Made by a program: the position numbers and the translations under genes. Under the pieces are notes generated by a model. The model made no database searches. It had not been told where the DNA came from and saw only the letters and a list, made by a program, of their open reading frames with translations. Shown piece by piece: positions 42,385-51,229 of a DNA stretch of 64,000 bases (position 1 is the first letter of the stretch; every line of letters starts with the position of its first letter). Source of the DNA: Spirosoma aerolatum (GTDB lineage Bacteria > Bacteroidota > Bacteroidia > Cytophagales > Spirosomataceae); the NCBI RefSeq assembly GCF_002056795.1, contig NZ_CP020104.1, forward strand, positions 7,821,501 to 7,885,500. Direction: 5' to 3'.

Positions 42385-43314
42385 ATGCGGCTACTTACCT
42401 GCCTACTGCTATTGCTAACGCTAACGGTGAAGGCGCAGAAACGCATGGTCATTACCATCGATGATCTGCCGACAGTATCGGCCTTCTATAAGACACAGCA
42501 GGCAAAACAGCAACTAACTCAAAAACTGCTTGCGCACGTTACATATGCCCATGTACCCGCTATTGGGTTTGTTATTAGCGGTTTATTACAATCTACCAGT
42601 AAGCTCGATACGGCTCAGCTTGCGCTTCTTCAACGATGGCTGGAGGCCGGTCTGGAGCTAGGCAATCATACGTTTGCCCATAAGGATTACAACCTGATTC
42701 CGTTCAGCGAATCAAAAGCCGATGTGATTCAGGGAGAGTCGATTGTAAAAAGCTTTGTTGAAAAGCAGAGAAAGCCGTTTCGCTATTTTCGTCATCCATA
42801 CCTCCGAAAAGGGGATACGCCAGCCAAAAAAGACTCCCTGGAGAACTTTCTCCGGCAACGCGGCTACCGCGAAGCACCCGTCACAATCGACAACTCCGAC
42901 TGGCTGTACGCGCGAGCTTATGACAATGCGCTAGGGATGAACGATGCAGCCCTGATAGCTCAGGTAGGCCAGAGCTACGTTTCCTATATGCTCGATTGTA
43001 TTACCTATTATGAAGCGCAAAGCCAGGCTTTATTCAATCGGCCAATCCCCCAGATACTGCTCATTCATGCCAATTCCATCAATGCTGATTTTCTGGGCAG
43101 GCTACTTAGTGAACTCAAAAATCGGGGGTATTCTTTTATCACGCTCGATGAAGCCCTGAAAGACAACGCCTATCTATCTACAGATACCTACACGGGCAAA
43201 GGAGGAATTTCCTGGCTGCATCGTTGGGCGCTTACGCAAGGCAAAAAAGGCGAGTTTTTCAAGGGAGAGCCGGAAGTTCCGGCAACTATCGACGAGCTGG
43301 CTAATCGGAAATGA
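42385..43314 (+). CDS. Secreted polysaccharide deacetylase (CE4/NodB-like)
   Basis: A 309-residue protein with a signal peptide (MRLLTCLLLLLTLTVKAQ). The NodB motifs are present: TIDDLP (Asp26/Asp27) and GNHTFAH (His95 and His99 as zinc ligands), followed by YFRHPYLRKG (motif 3). It should deacetylate N-acetylated glycans in the periplasm or outside; the substrate is unknown. It is 3 nt downstream of ybeY, so it is co-transcribed. Confidence 0.88.
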   Translation: MRLLTCLLLLLTLTVKAQKRMVITIDDLPTVSAFYKTQQAKQQLTQKLLAHVTYAHVPAIGFVISGLLQSTSKLDTAQLALLQRWLEAGLELGNHTFAHKDYNLIPFSESKADVIQGESIVKSFVEKQRKPFRYFRHPYLRKGDTPAKKDSLENFLRQRGYREAPVTIDNSDWLYARAYDNALGMNDAALIAQVGQSYVSYMLDCITYYEAQSQALFNRPIPQILLIHANSINADFLGRLLSELKNRGYSFITLDEALKDNAYLSTDTYTGKGGISWLHRWALTQGKKGEFFKGEPEVPATIDELANRK

Positions 43315-43323
43315 TATACTACG

Positions 43324-44100
43324 CTACCCGGCTGTTAGTCCACCATCCAACTGAATAGCCTGCCCGGTAAAAAACTCATTTTCGTCTGAACAAAGCCACA
43401 GGATAGCCTGGGCGATTTCTTCAGGCTCGCCAAGCCGACCAATCGGAATTCGCCTGCGCATTTTTTCTTCCATATCGGGAGCGGCCCGAAAAAGCTCATC
43501 GACCATAGCTGAATGGGTATAAACCGGGCAAACAGCATTGATGCGGATATGTTGCCGGGCGTATTCCAGCGCAGCCGTTTTGGTCAGCCCGATTACGGCA
43601 TGTTTGGAGGCACTGTATGGCGCCCCCATTGGCATACCACGTACACCAGCAATACTCGATACATTCACGATTTTGCCCCCCGCTGGCCGACCGACCTCCC
43701 GTTGCTTCAGCATCTGTCGAATCTGAGCCTGCATACCATAAAAGACCCCGCCTACATTAACGGCCATCATCTGGTCAAAATCTTCCTGCGTGTGGTCCAG
43801 TAATCGGCCATATTTCCCACCAATACCTGCATTGTTTATCCCAATATCCAATCGGCCATAATGCACAACCGTTTGCTGTACAGCAGTCTCCAGTTGTTGC
43901 CGATCGGCAACATTACAGGGTACAAATAGGGCATTGCCACCCAGTTGCTTAATTTGATCAACCGTTTCCTCGCCACTGGCGTGGTTTATTTCGGCCACAA
44001 CCACCTGCGCTCCGGCTTTTGAAAAGGCTAAAGCCGTAGCCCGGCCTATGCCAGAACCCGCTCCGGTAATGAATGCAATCTGATCGGTAAAGGATGCCAT
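43324..44100 (-). CDS. Short-chain dehydrogenase/reductase
   Basis: A 258-residue classical SDR: nucleotide motif TGAGSGIG (12-19), NNAG (89-92), catalytic Ser148/149, Tyr162 and Lys166 in VSSIAGVRG and YSASK, and the C-terminal PEEIAQAILWLCSDENEFFTG with LDGG. Glu37 in VVVAEINH could favour NAD. The substrate is unknown. It is divergent from the nitrilase-like gene, with a palindromic -7 region in the gap, and ends 9 nt from the deacetylase gene. Confidence 0.92.
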   Translation of the reverse strand: MASFTDQIAFITGAGSGIGRATALAFSKAGAQVVVAEINHASGEETVDQIKQLGGNALFVPCNVADRQQLETAVQQTVVHYGRLDIGINNAGIGGKYGRLLDHTQEDFDQMMAVNVGGVFYGMQAQIRQMLKQREVGRPAGGKIVNVSSIAGVRGMPMGAPYSASKHAVIGLTKTAALEYARQHIRINAVCPVYTHSAMVDELFRAAPDMEEKMRRRIPIGRLGEPEEIAQAILWLCSDENEFFTGQAIQLDGGLTAG

Positions 44101-44129
44101 ACTTCTTGACGTATCTCGTATCGGGTTAG

Positions 44130-44147
44130 CAAAATAGTGCTATTTTG
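44130..44147. promoter_or_regulatory. Palindromic back-to-back -7-like elements between SDR and nitrilase genes
   Basis: CAAAATAG (44130-44137) and CTATTTTG (44140-44147) form a perfect 8-bp palindrome with a 2-nt centre. Each half reads TATTTTG outward, a near-match to TAnnTTTG, toward the ATG at 44166 and the ATG at 44100. This fits overlapping divergent promoters that share one control point. Confidence 0.45.
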
Positions 44148-44165
44148 TGCTTTATTTTTTAATCC

Positions 44166-45338
44166 ATGCTATCTGCCGCTAAAAAAATCAGCATTGCTCT
44201 ATTTGCCGTTTTATTTATCGGGTGGGTAGCCATTATGGAATGGCAAAGCTGGCTGATGGGCGATCCCGCCATCGCGGTAAAATCATCGTTAGGTGGCAAA
44301 CGCATTGTCCATATTGAGCAGGTTGGCCACCGCTCCGATCATGGAAATCTGCTGGGTGTTCAGCCCTGGATGGAGCCTGCCGATTATCAAAATGGTCTGA
44401 CATTTCGGCAAAAATTGCAAGGCTATTTAACCACAGCACGGGACAGTGGCCTGCTAATTCCCGGCAAAACGGTTGCTATTTTTCCCGAATATATCGGTAC
44501 CTGGCTAGTAGCTGCCAACGAGGCAGATCGTGTTTACAAAGCGACAACCATTCAGGAAGGGTTAACGGCTATGACATTGACCCATCCACTTCGTTTCTGG
44601 CAGGTATACCGTAACATTCCTGATACAGTTGGGAATAAGACGAACTACGCCCTATTTGCCATGAAAGCCCAGCAAATGGCTCATGACTACCAGCTTACGT
44701 TCGATATGCTGGCTGCTCAGTTCAACATAACGATTGTAGCGGGCTCTATTCTGCTTCCTCAACCCACTGTGGAACATGGAAAATTACAGGTTGGAAGTGG
44801 GCCGCTTTATAATATATCGGCCGTGTTTCATCCCGATGGGCAAATCGACCCACAGCTTATCCGAAAAGTGTTTCCGATTGCCGATGAACTGCCCTTCGTC
44901 TGCCCATCTAAACCTGCCGACATACCCGTTTTTGATTTACCTATCGGTCGTTTAGGCGTACTGGTTTGCGCCGATTCGTGGCATTCAGCAGCTTACAAAA
45001 CGCTCAGACAGAAAGGGGCTACCTTACTGGCCGTTCCTTCGTATTCGGCAGGTGATGGGATCTGGAAAACAACCTGGCGCGGCTATAGTGGTACATCTAC
45101 ACCCGCCGATGCACAGCCAGCCGTAGGTAAACTAACCGAAGGGCAAGCCTGGCTGACGTATGCAATGGCCGGTAGAGCCAGGCCAGAAGCAGGCATTACG
45201 AAAGGGATCAATGTGTTCCTGCGGGGTAAACTCTGGGATTTAGGAACCGACGGCACCACAATTATTCTGCAAGATAACGCGACAGCCAAACTAACGCCCA
45301 CCGTCAATGGTGCTGCTTTAACATGCTTATGGCTATAA
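44166..45338 (+). CDS. Nitrilase-superfamily carbon-nitrogen hydrolase, membrane-anchored
   Basis: A 390-residue protein. One N-terminal hydrophobic helix (about 8-24, ISIALFAVLFIGWVAIM) suggests membrane anchoring. The nitrilase catalytic triad is recognisable: Glu108 (IFPEYIGTW), Lys234 (LIRKVFPIADE) and Cys268 (LGVLVCADSWHS). Around these are VAGSILLPQP and LLAVPSYSAGDG. It should hydrolyse an amide or nitrile, or transfer an acyl group; the substrate is unknown. Neighbours do not decide. Confidence 0.78.
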   Translation: MLSAAKKISIALFAVLFIGWVAIMEWQSWLMGDPAIAVKSSLGGKRIVHIEQVGHRSDHGNLLGVQPWMEPADYQNGLTFRQKLQGYLTTARDSGLLIPGKTVAIFPEYIGTWLVAANEADRVYKATTIQEGLTAMTLTHPLRFWQVYRNIPDTVGNKTNYALFAMKAQQMAHDYQLTFDMLAAQFNITIVAGSILLPQPTVEHGKLQVGSGPLYNISAVFHPDGQIDPQLIRKVFPIADELPFVCPSKPADIPVFDLPIGRLGVLVCADSWHSAAYKTLRQKGATLLAVPSYSAGDGIWKTTWRGYSGTSTPADAQPAVGKLTEGQAWLTYAMAGRARPEAGITKGINVFLRGKLWDLGTDGTTIILQDNATAKLTPTVNGAALTCLWL

Positions 45339-45424
45339 ATTATTTTGCACTTTTCTAACAACTTCCCCAAACTATGCACAACAATAGTACTCATTACTAG
45401 AAGGTTGACACCAAGCCGGTTTAG

Positions 45425-45456
45425 GATTTATAATTTTTCTTAAAAATTTATAAATC
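45425..45456. promoter_or_regulatory. AT-rich hairpin upstream of the ferritin-like pair
   Basis: Arms 45425-45438 (GATTTATAATTTTT) and 45442-45456 pair with a single bulge. It sits between the hydrolase stop (45338) and the ferritin-like start (45536). It may be a terminator or upstream element; the rest of the 197-bp gap shows nothing else. Confidence 0.4.
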
Positions 45457-45535
45457 TCTTCTCAACAAGGCTCCGTAGGTATAGGCATCCTGGTTGACAC
45501 ATGACCGGATTCTATCACCTAACATTATTTACTCA

Positions 45536-46264
45536 ATGGAAAACATTACGAATCGGCCCGAAACGACAACTTCGGAGTCGGCATCCAGCCGTCGGTCGTT
45601 TCTGCGAGTAGCGGGGGCAGCAGCCGTAACAGGCGGTCTACTTACAGCGTGCTCCCATGCAGATGACAATTATCTGATTCCTTCTGGTAGCGCCCGTGCT
45701 GCTGGCGATACCGTTAAATTACCCACTGGGGATGTTGGTATTCTTGCCTTTGCTTACGTGCTTGAACAACTGGAAGCCGCTTTCTACGAAATGGTACTGG
45801 CAAAACCATACCCCAATATGTCGTCGGCTGATCGGCAGCTTTGGACCGATATTCGTGGTCACGAGATTGTTCACCGCGAGCTGTTTAAAGCAGCGCTGGG
45901 TGGAGCCGTTCCAACGCTGACTTTCAACTTCAGTGGTATCGACTTCAATGATCGTGCTGCCGTACTGATTGCCGCCGAAACTCTCGAAAAAACAGGAGTC
46001 GGTGCCTATAACGGTGCAGGTAAGTACATAAAAGATGGTGGTTATCTGACATTGGCGGGCAAAATCGTTTCGGTCGAAACCCGTCACCATTCCATTCTTC
46101 GCGAGCTACAGTATCCTAAATCGGATGCGTTTGCTGGGCCAACGATTGTTACCAGCGATACAGGCTTACACCTGGCTTATGAGCCAACCTATGTGTTACC
46201 TATTGCTCAGAAATTTATTCTCGAAACCATCGACGCAAGCGCCTTAGTAAGCAGCCTCGCATAA
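45536..46264 (+). CDS. Tat-exported ferritin-like (Ferritin_2) lipoprotein
   Basis: The start at ATG 45536 (MENITNRPETTTSES) precedes a twin-arginine signal SSRRSFLRVAGAAAVTGGLLTAC with a lipobox Cys. The mature part is a four-helix di-iron protein. Ligand candidates in 242-residue numbering are Glu77/Glu80 (VLEQLEAAF), Glu110 and His113 (HEIVHRE), Glu148/151 (AETLEKTG) and Glu181 and His184 (VETRHH). The protein is probably lipid-anchored and folded in the cytoplasm before export, consistent with a pre-loaded metal site. A paralogue follows 13 nt downstream. Confidence 0.83.
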   Translation: MENITNRPETTTSESASSRRSFLRVAGAAAVTGGLLTACSHADDNYLIPSGSARAAGDTVKLPTGDVGILAFAYVLEQLEAAFYEMVLAKPYPNMSSADRQLWTDIRGHEIVHRELFKAALGGAVPTLTFNFSGIDFNDRAAVLIAAETLEKTGVGAYNGAGKYIKDGGYLTLAGKIVSVETRHHSILRELQYPKSDAFAGPTIVTSDTGLHLAYEPTYVLPIAQKFILETIDASALVSSLA

Positions 46265-46277
46265 ACCACTTTACTCC

Positions 46278-47087
46278 ATGAACTTACAGAACTTACTCAG
46301 TGATATTGAGAAAGTGGATGGCGAAATCTTTGACCGCCTTGCCCACGTCTCACGTCGGGGACTTTTTAGTTCGCTGACCAAAAAAACGATTGCAGCAGCT
46401 GCACCAGCCATTATGGCGTCAGCCTTAACCAAAGCTTATGGCCAGTCGAGCGGATTGCCACAGAACGTAAAAGACGTTCTTAACTATGCGCTGACTTTAG
46501 AATATCTGGAGTATCGTTTTTACGATACCGCCAACAACCTGTCGATGATTCCGAACGACTACAAAATGGCCTTCGAAGTCATCCGTCGTCACGAGCAGGT
46601 ACACGTCCGTCTGTTGAAAAACGTGCTGGGAGCTGACGCAATTCCAGAGCCTAAGTTCGACTTCTCAGCCAAAGGAACTTTCACGGATACGTTCAGCAAT
46701 TTCCAGACCTTTGCAGCTATCGCGCAAACGTTTGAAGATACCGGCGTTCGGGCTTACAAAGGCCAGGCCGCTAACCTGCAGAATGCACCTGCTATTCTTC
46801 AGGTAGCATTGCAAATCCACGCAACGGAAGCGGCTCACGCAGCTAACGTACGCTACATCCGAGGCCAGAAAGGCTGGATTACGGGCGGTACAGCTGCTAT
46901 GCAAGGCTTGCCATCGGTTGTTAACGGCAGCTATGCAGGTGAAGATAATGTTACGCAGGCAGGGGTTAACCTGGTTACAGCGCTAGCAGGTGACAACCGT
47001 ATAACGCCTGCCATGATCATGGAGGCCTTCGATGAGCCTCTTGACAAAAATACGGTGGTTGGTATTGTAACGCCTTTCTTCGCGTAG
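46278..47087 (+). CDS. Second ferritin-like (Ferritin_2) protein
   Basis: A 269-residue protein with an N-terminal Arg-Arg hydrophobic leader (SRRGLFSSLTKKTIAAAAPAIMASALTKAYG), probably Tat- or Sec-exported. Di-iron ligand candidates are Glu75/78 (LTLEYLEYRF), Glu106 and His109 (RHEQVHVR), Glu153 (TFEDTGVRAY) and Glu184 and His187 (HATEAAHAAN). It is co-directional with the preceding paralogue (13-nt gap) and likely forms a hetero-oligomer or paired enzyme with it. It ends before a strong terminator. The function (iron storage, oxidase, or manganese enzyme) is unknown. Confidence 0.83.
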   Translation: MNLQNLLSDIEKVDGEIFDRLAHVSRRGLFSSLTKKTIAAAAPAIMASALTKAYGQSSGLPQNVKDVLNYALTLEYLEYRFYDTANNLSMIPNDYKMAFEVIRRHEQVHVRLLKNVLGADAIPEPKFDFSAKGTFTDTFSNFQTFAAIAQTFEDTGVRAYKGQAANLQNAPAILQVALQIHATEAAHAANVRYIRGQKGWITGGTAAMQGLPSVVNGSYAGEDNVTQAGVNLVTALAGDNRITPAMIMEAFDEPLDKNTVVGIVTPFFA

Positions 47088-47104
47088 AGATAACAAGTAG
47101 CCTA

Positions 47105-47146
47105 AACAAAACGACCCGCCCTAGCCAGGTGGGTCGTTTTGTTTTT
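47105..47146. terminator. Terminator after the ferritin-like pair
   Basis: AACAAAACGACCCGCC (47105-47120) pairs with its complement at 47128-47143 with 1 mismatch. A T-run follows at 47142-47146. Confidence 0.85.
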
Positions 47147-47165
47147 AGCTAGTAATCAGTTTTGT

Positions 47166-47227
47166 GGTAACGCGGGTGGAAACCCGCGCTATTTAGTGTA
47201 AAATCGCGGATTTCCACCCGCGTTACC
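47166..47227. repeat. REP-like paired hairpin element, copy 1
   Basis: Arms 47166-47188 and 47205-47227 are reverse complements over 23 bp with 1 mismatch. The left arm also folds by itself: stem CGCGGGT/ACCCGCG (47171-47177 and 47182-47188) around loop GGAA (47178-47181). The element starts with GTAA. It shares the pattern GTAAnGCGGnTGGAAAn with 52696-52762 and lies between convergent genes (ferritin-like and PfkB). Confidence 0.8.
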
Positions 47228-47234
47228 GTTAGAG

Positions 47235-48152
47235 TTACTCTAATCCAAACGCTGACAACGCTACAAACTGGCTTACCCGTGCCTGAATTTCTTCCTGTGT
47301 CAGATTCATTATACGCTCGGTACCAAATTTCTCTACACAGAACGACGCCATTGCCGATCCATAAATGATAGCCCGCTTCATGTTATCGAACGACGCATCG
47401 TCAGTTTTAGCAATGTATCCGATAAACCCACCAGCGAAGGTATCACCAGCCCCGGTCGGATCGAACACCTCTTCCAGTGGCAGTGCTGGTGCAAAGAAAA
47501 TTTTACCCTCCCCAAAGAGTAAAGCGCCATGTTCACCTTTCTTGATAATCACGGTTTTAGGGCCCATGCCCTGAATTTTAGCGGCCGCTTTTACCAGCGA
47601 ATACTCGTGCGTCAGCATACGGGCTTCTTCATCGTTCAACACCAACACATCAACACGCTTAAGCAGGTTTAGTAAATCGGCATTGGCAATTTCAATCCAG
47701 AGATTCATGGTATCCAGCACAATCAGCTTGGGCCGGTTGTGCAGCCTATCGATAACCAGTCCCTGAACAGCTGGCGACGTATTGCCCAGCATTAAATAGT
47801 CGCAGTCCTGATACGAGTCGGGAATGATGGGGTTAAAGTCGCCCATTACATTCAACTGTACTTCCACCGTATCGCGGGAGTTCATGTCGTTGTGGTACTT
47901 ACCCGACCAGAAGAATGTCTTCTCCCCTTCCCGCATTTCGAGTCCTTCGGTGTTAATCCCATGCTGATGCAGGTCATCAATCATGGCCTGTGGAAAATCG
48001 TCACCGACAACAGCTACCAGATTATTGGCTTTCACGAAGTAGGAAGCCGAAAGGGTAATGTATGTGGCAGCACCGCCAATAATCTTATCGGTTTTGCCAA
48101 AGGGGGTTTCCAGGGCATCAAACGCCACGGAACCAACGGTCAGTAAGCTCAT
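47235..48152 (-). CDS. PfkB-family carbohydrate/nucleoside kinase
   Basis: A 305-residue ribokinase-like protein. GGAATYITLSASYF near 26-39 is the N-terminal PfkB substrate region, and DPTGAGDTFAGG (231-242) is PfkB signature 2 with catalytic Asp237. VIIKKGEHGALLF and LVLNDEEARML are also typical. It phosphorylates a sugar, sugar phosphate or nucleoside (the family includes adenosine kinase); the substrate is not decided. The start is 10 nt after the inverted repeat that separates it from the GNAT-like gene. Confidence 0.88.
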   Translation of the reverse strand: MSLLTVGSVAFDALETPFGKTDKIIGGAATYITLSASYFVKANNLVAVVGDDFPQAMIDDLHQHGINTEGLEMREGEKTFFWSGKYHNDMNSRDTVEVQLNVMGDFNPIIPDSYQDCDYLMLGNTSPAVQGLVIDRLHNRPKLIVLDTMNLWIEIANADLLNLLKRVDVLVLNDEEARMLTHEYSLVKAAAKIQGMGPKTVIIKKGEHGALLFGEGKIFFAPALPLEEVFDPTGAGDTFAGGFIGYIAKTDDASFDNMKRAIIYGSAMASFCVEKFGTERIMNLTQEEIQARVSQFVALSAFGLE

Positions 48153-48162
48153 TGTTTATATG

Positions 48163-48244
48163 TTTTCAGTTTACGATTTTCTGTTTTCAGTCGGGCTCAA
48201 CCGTCAACTGCTGCGTCAGCTAACCGAAAACCGTAAACTGAAAA
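48163..48244. repeat. Inverted repeat between GNAT-like and PfkB genes
   Basis: Arms 48163-48183 and 48224-48244 pair over 21 bp with 2 mismatches. The left flank repeats TTTTCAG and TTTTCTG words. It fills the gap between co-directional minus-strand genes (8 nt from the upstream stop, 10 nt from the downstream start). Confidence 0.8.
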
Positions 48245-48252
48245 CTGAAAAA

Positions 48253-49449
48253 TTATTTTTTACGCCCAATTACCGGGCATCGTTTAAATGGTTTGGTTTC
48301 GTCGAATAATTTCCGGTAGGTAATGTGGGTTTTGACGATCTTCGAACCGAGCTGGCTCACAAAACGAACCATAATTGGGTTAAAATCGCCTACCCAGTTC
48401 ATTTCCAACTCGGTATACTGAAAGTTGGGGTTATGATCGGCTTCGTGCGGCATCCGCAGAGCGATAGCCGCTTCAACGCCTTTGCCCTGATGCTCTGGCG
48501 CTACGCCAAACACAACGCCGAACGCTTTGTGATTCGTTTTCATAATCATGTGCCACAAAAACTTCAGCTTCCCGATCAGGTCAAGTTTTCCATTTACGTG
48601 TTTAAAGACCTGATTGAGTTCGGGCAGGCAAACGAAGAAAGCCACCGGCTCGCCCAGGTAGTAAGCAAAATAGATGATTTTTTCGTCGATAACCGGCTTC
48701 AGCTTCGTCATCAGCAACTGAGCCTGCTCGGCCGACATCTCTTTAACGCCACTATGCCCTCCCCAGGCCGCGTTGTAAATATGCCGAAACTGCTCGGCCG
48801 CTGCCGGAAGGTCTTTCTTATCGATTGTTCGGAAGGTATAATCTGGATTTTGGTAGATCCGCTGTGCCCGATCTTTCACCGCCTGCGACATATCGACTAG
48901 CTTCGACCAGGTGGTTGGGATTCCAAACGTATATTGCTTGAAATAATCCTGAAAACCATACTTTTCGAAGAATGGAATATAATACGGCTTCGTGTACGGC
49001 ATGCAATAGTTAGGCTCCCGATCAAATCCATCGACTAGCAACCCCCACCAGCGGTCACGGTCGCCAAAATTGATCGGCCCATCCATCGCTTCCATACCCT
49101 TGCCTTGCAGCCACACTTTACCAGCATCGAATAGCCTAAAGGCTGCCGACTGGTCATCGATGCATTCGAAAAAGCCGATACCGCCTGTCGGTTGCTCATT
49201 ATCCAGATTTGCTAGTTCGAAATCCACGAAAGCAGCTATACGTCCGATAGTTTCGCCTTTATCAGAACGAAGCAAATACCGGATGCACTCGCCCCGTTCA
49301 AACCGTTTGTTTCGGGCCGGGTCAAATACCTCTTCAACATCGGCATCCAGCGGCCGAATCCAGCAGGGATCATTCCGATAAAGCCGTACGGGAAACTGAA
49401 TAAACTCTTTCTGGTATTGGGCATTGGCGCCCACCTCAACTACCTGCAT
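48253..49449 (-). CDS. GNAT-fold protein of unknown substrate
   Basis: The start chosen is ATG 49449 (MQVVEVGANAQ), giving 398 residues; the frame is open to an ATG at 49584, but that leader lacks protein-like features. The N-terminal half (FIQFPVRLYRNDPCWIRPLDADVEEVFDP, then RYLLRSDKGETIGRIAAFVD) resembles a degenerate acetyltransferase domain. The C-terminal half (about 220-390) contains GVVFGVAPEHQGKGVEAAIALRM, an acetyl-CoA-binding GNAT loop. It is a two-domain GNAT-like protein seen in Bacteroidota; the function is unknown. Confidence 0.72.
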   Translation of the reverse strand: MQVVEVGANAQYQKEFIQFPVRLYRNDPCWIRPLDADVEEVFDPARNKRFERGECIRYLLRSDKGETIGRIAAFVDFELANLDNEQPTGGIGFFECIDDQSAAFRLFDAGKVWLQGKGMEAMDGPINFGDRDRWWGLLVDGFDREPNYCMPYTKPYYIPFFEKYGFQDYFKQYTFGIPTTWSKLVDMSQAVKDRAQRIYQNPDYTFRTIDKKDLPAAAEQFRHIYNAAWGGHSGVKEMSAEQAQLLMTKLKPVIDEKIIYFAYYLGEPVAFFVCLPELNQVFKHVNGKLDLIGKLKFLWHMIMKTNHKAFGVVFGVAPEHQGKGVEAAIALRMPHEADHNPNFQYTELEMNWVGDFNPIMVRFVSQLGSKIVKTHITYRKLFDETKPFKRCPVIGRKK

Positions 49450-49705
49450 TCCTGACTGAAAGGGGTCAAATCGCCCATTAAAAACGCGAATATAACCAAA
49501 AGCTTTGGGTAGCCGAGGAGGGTTGCCGTTTTCCGACGAACAATCCGTAACTTCGCCAGCACAAATCATATGCATTCCTGCCATGCAGCGTAAAGGAAAC
49601 TTCTTTTTACCGGCCCACTGTTGTTGTTGAGCACATCAGCTGCTCATAGTAAGCCATCTGGCCCAAATTCCTTTATTCTGTATTTCTGAAATAGTCGATC
49701 TAGCA

Positions 49706-51199
49706 ATGCAACCGCTTCACCTGTACAATACACTTTCGCGTAAAAAAGAACTGTTTGAACCTCTCAATCCGCCTTATGTGGGCATGTACGTCTGCGGTCC
49801 AACGGTGTACAACTACGTTCACCTGGGCAACGTGCGTACCTTTCTGACGTTCGATACACTCTACCGCTATCTGACGTTTATCGGCTATAAAGTTCGCTAT
49901 GTTCGTAACCTGACCGACGTTGGACATCTGGTCGGTGATGGCGATGAGGGCGAAGATAAGATTGGTCGGATGGCAAAGCTCGAAAAGGTAGAACCAATGG
50001 AAATTGTGCAACGCTTCACCAACGATTTTCATAACGTGATGGCGCAGTTCAATACTATTTCGCCCAGCATTGAGCCAACCGCGACGGGACATATGGTTGA
50101 ACAGATCGAGGCTGTTCAATCACTACTGGCGAAAGGACTGGCGTACGAATCGAATGGTTCGGTCTACTTCGATATCGACGCGTACAATCAACGGGGCGGC
50201 AACTATGGCAAGCTTTCGGGCCGTATTCTGGACGATCTGCTCAATGAAACCCGCGAACTGGACGGGCAGTCAGAAAAGCGGAGTCCACTGGATTTTGCCA
50301 TCTGGAAAAATGCGGCTCCCGAACACATCATGCGCTGGAACTCCCCTTGGGGCGAAGGCTTTCCGGGCTGGCATCTCGAGTGCTCGTGCATGAGCATGAA
50401 ATACCTGGGCAAGCAGTTCGATATTCACGGCGGGGGTATGGATCTGAAATTCCCGCACCACGAATGTGAAATTGCTCAGGGCGACGGTCTCACGGGTATT
50501 GACCCCGTTCGATACTGGATGCACTCGAATATGCTGACCGTAAACGGGCAAAAAATGTCGAAGTCATTAGGAAACTCGTTTCTCCCAGCCGAATTATTTG
50601 CCGGAAGTCATCCCTTGCTCGACCAGCCCTACAGCCCGATGACAGTCCGGTTCTTTATGCTTCAGTCGCATTATCGAAGCACCCTCGATTTCTCGAACGA
50701 CGCCCTCAAAGCGGCTCAGAAAGGATACCGTCGACTGGCCAATGGCTTACGAATCGCGAAAACCTTGACCTATCGACCCGCAGGTGATGAATCTATAACC
50801 ATCAGTGAAGACAAACAGCAGGATATTCGGCAGGCCGTTCAGCAGTTTTACGAAGCCCTGAACGACGACCTTAATACAGCCGTGGGTATTGCCCAACTAT
50901 TTACGTTGCTCAAGTACATCAATATGCTGTATCTGAATCAGCTCCAGCCAGCCGTATTGGGCGAAGACGTCTTTAATCTGCTAAAAGAATCGTTTGTCTC
51001 GTTTATGCAGGATGTACTCGGCCTAACCGAAGAAGGCTCTTACAATCAATCCATTCTGGAAGGATTACTGACGCTATACCGCGAATACAAAGAACAGCGT
51101 CAGTACGATAAAGTCGACCAGATTCGCTCGTATTTTAAGGCGCAGGGGTTAGCCATCAAAGACATGAAACACCAGATCGACTGGGCCTATGAAGAGTAA
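49706..51199 (+). CDS. cysS: Cysteinyl-tRNA synthetase
   Basis: A 497-residue class I synthetase. Zinc ligand Cys30 in MYVCGPTVYNYVHLGN with the HIGH-like HLGN (39-42), CSCMSMKYLGKQFDIHGGGMDLKFPHHECE with the further zinc ligands, and KMSKS at 283-287 (KMSKSLGNSF). The length and the C-terminal helix bundle (YNQSILEGLLTLYREYKEQR) are normal. It charges tRNA-Cys. It is followed by the M28 peptidase gene after 30 nt. Confidence 0.97.
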   Translation: MQPLHLYNTLSRKKELFEPLNPPYVGMYVCGPTVYNYVHLGNVRTFLTFDTLYRYLTFIGYKVRYVRNLTDVGHLVGDGDEGEDKIGRMAKLEKVEPMEIVQRFTNDFHNVMAQFNTISPSIEPTATGHMVEQIEAVQSLLAKGLAYESNGSVYFDIDAYNQRGGNYGKLSGRILDDLLNETRELDGQSEKRSPLDFAIWKNAAPEHIMRWNSPWGEGFPGWHLECSCMSMKYLGKQFDIHGGGMDLKFPHHECEIAQGDGLTGIDPVRYWMHSNMLTVNGQKMSKSLGNSFLPAELFAGSHPLLDQPYSPMTVRFFMLQSHYRSTLDFSNDALKAAQKGYRRLANGLRIAKTLTYRPAGDESITISEDKQQDIRQAVQQFYEALNDDLNTAVGIAQLFTLLKYINMLYLNQLQPAVLGEDVFNLLKESFVSFMQDVLGLTEEGSYNQSILEGLLTLYREYKEQRQYDKVDQIRSYFKAQGLAIKDMKHQIDWAYEE

Positions 51200-51229
51200 A
51201 AGTCCTTTTACGCCATTCACGATACTACA

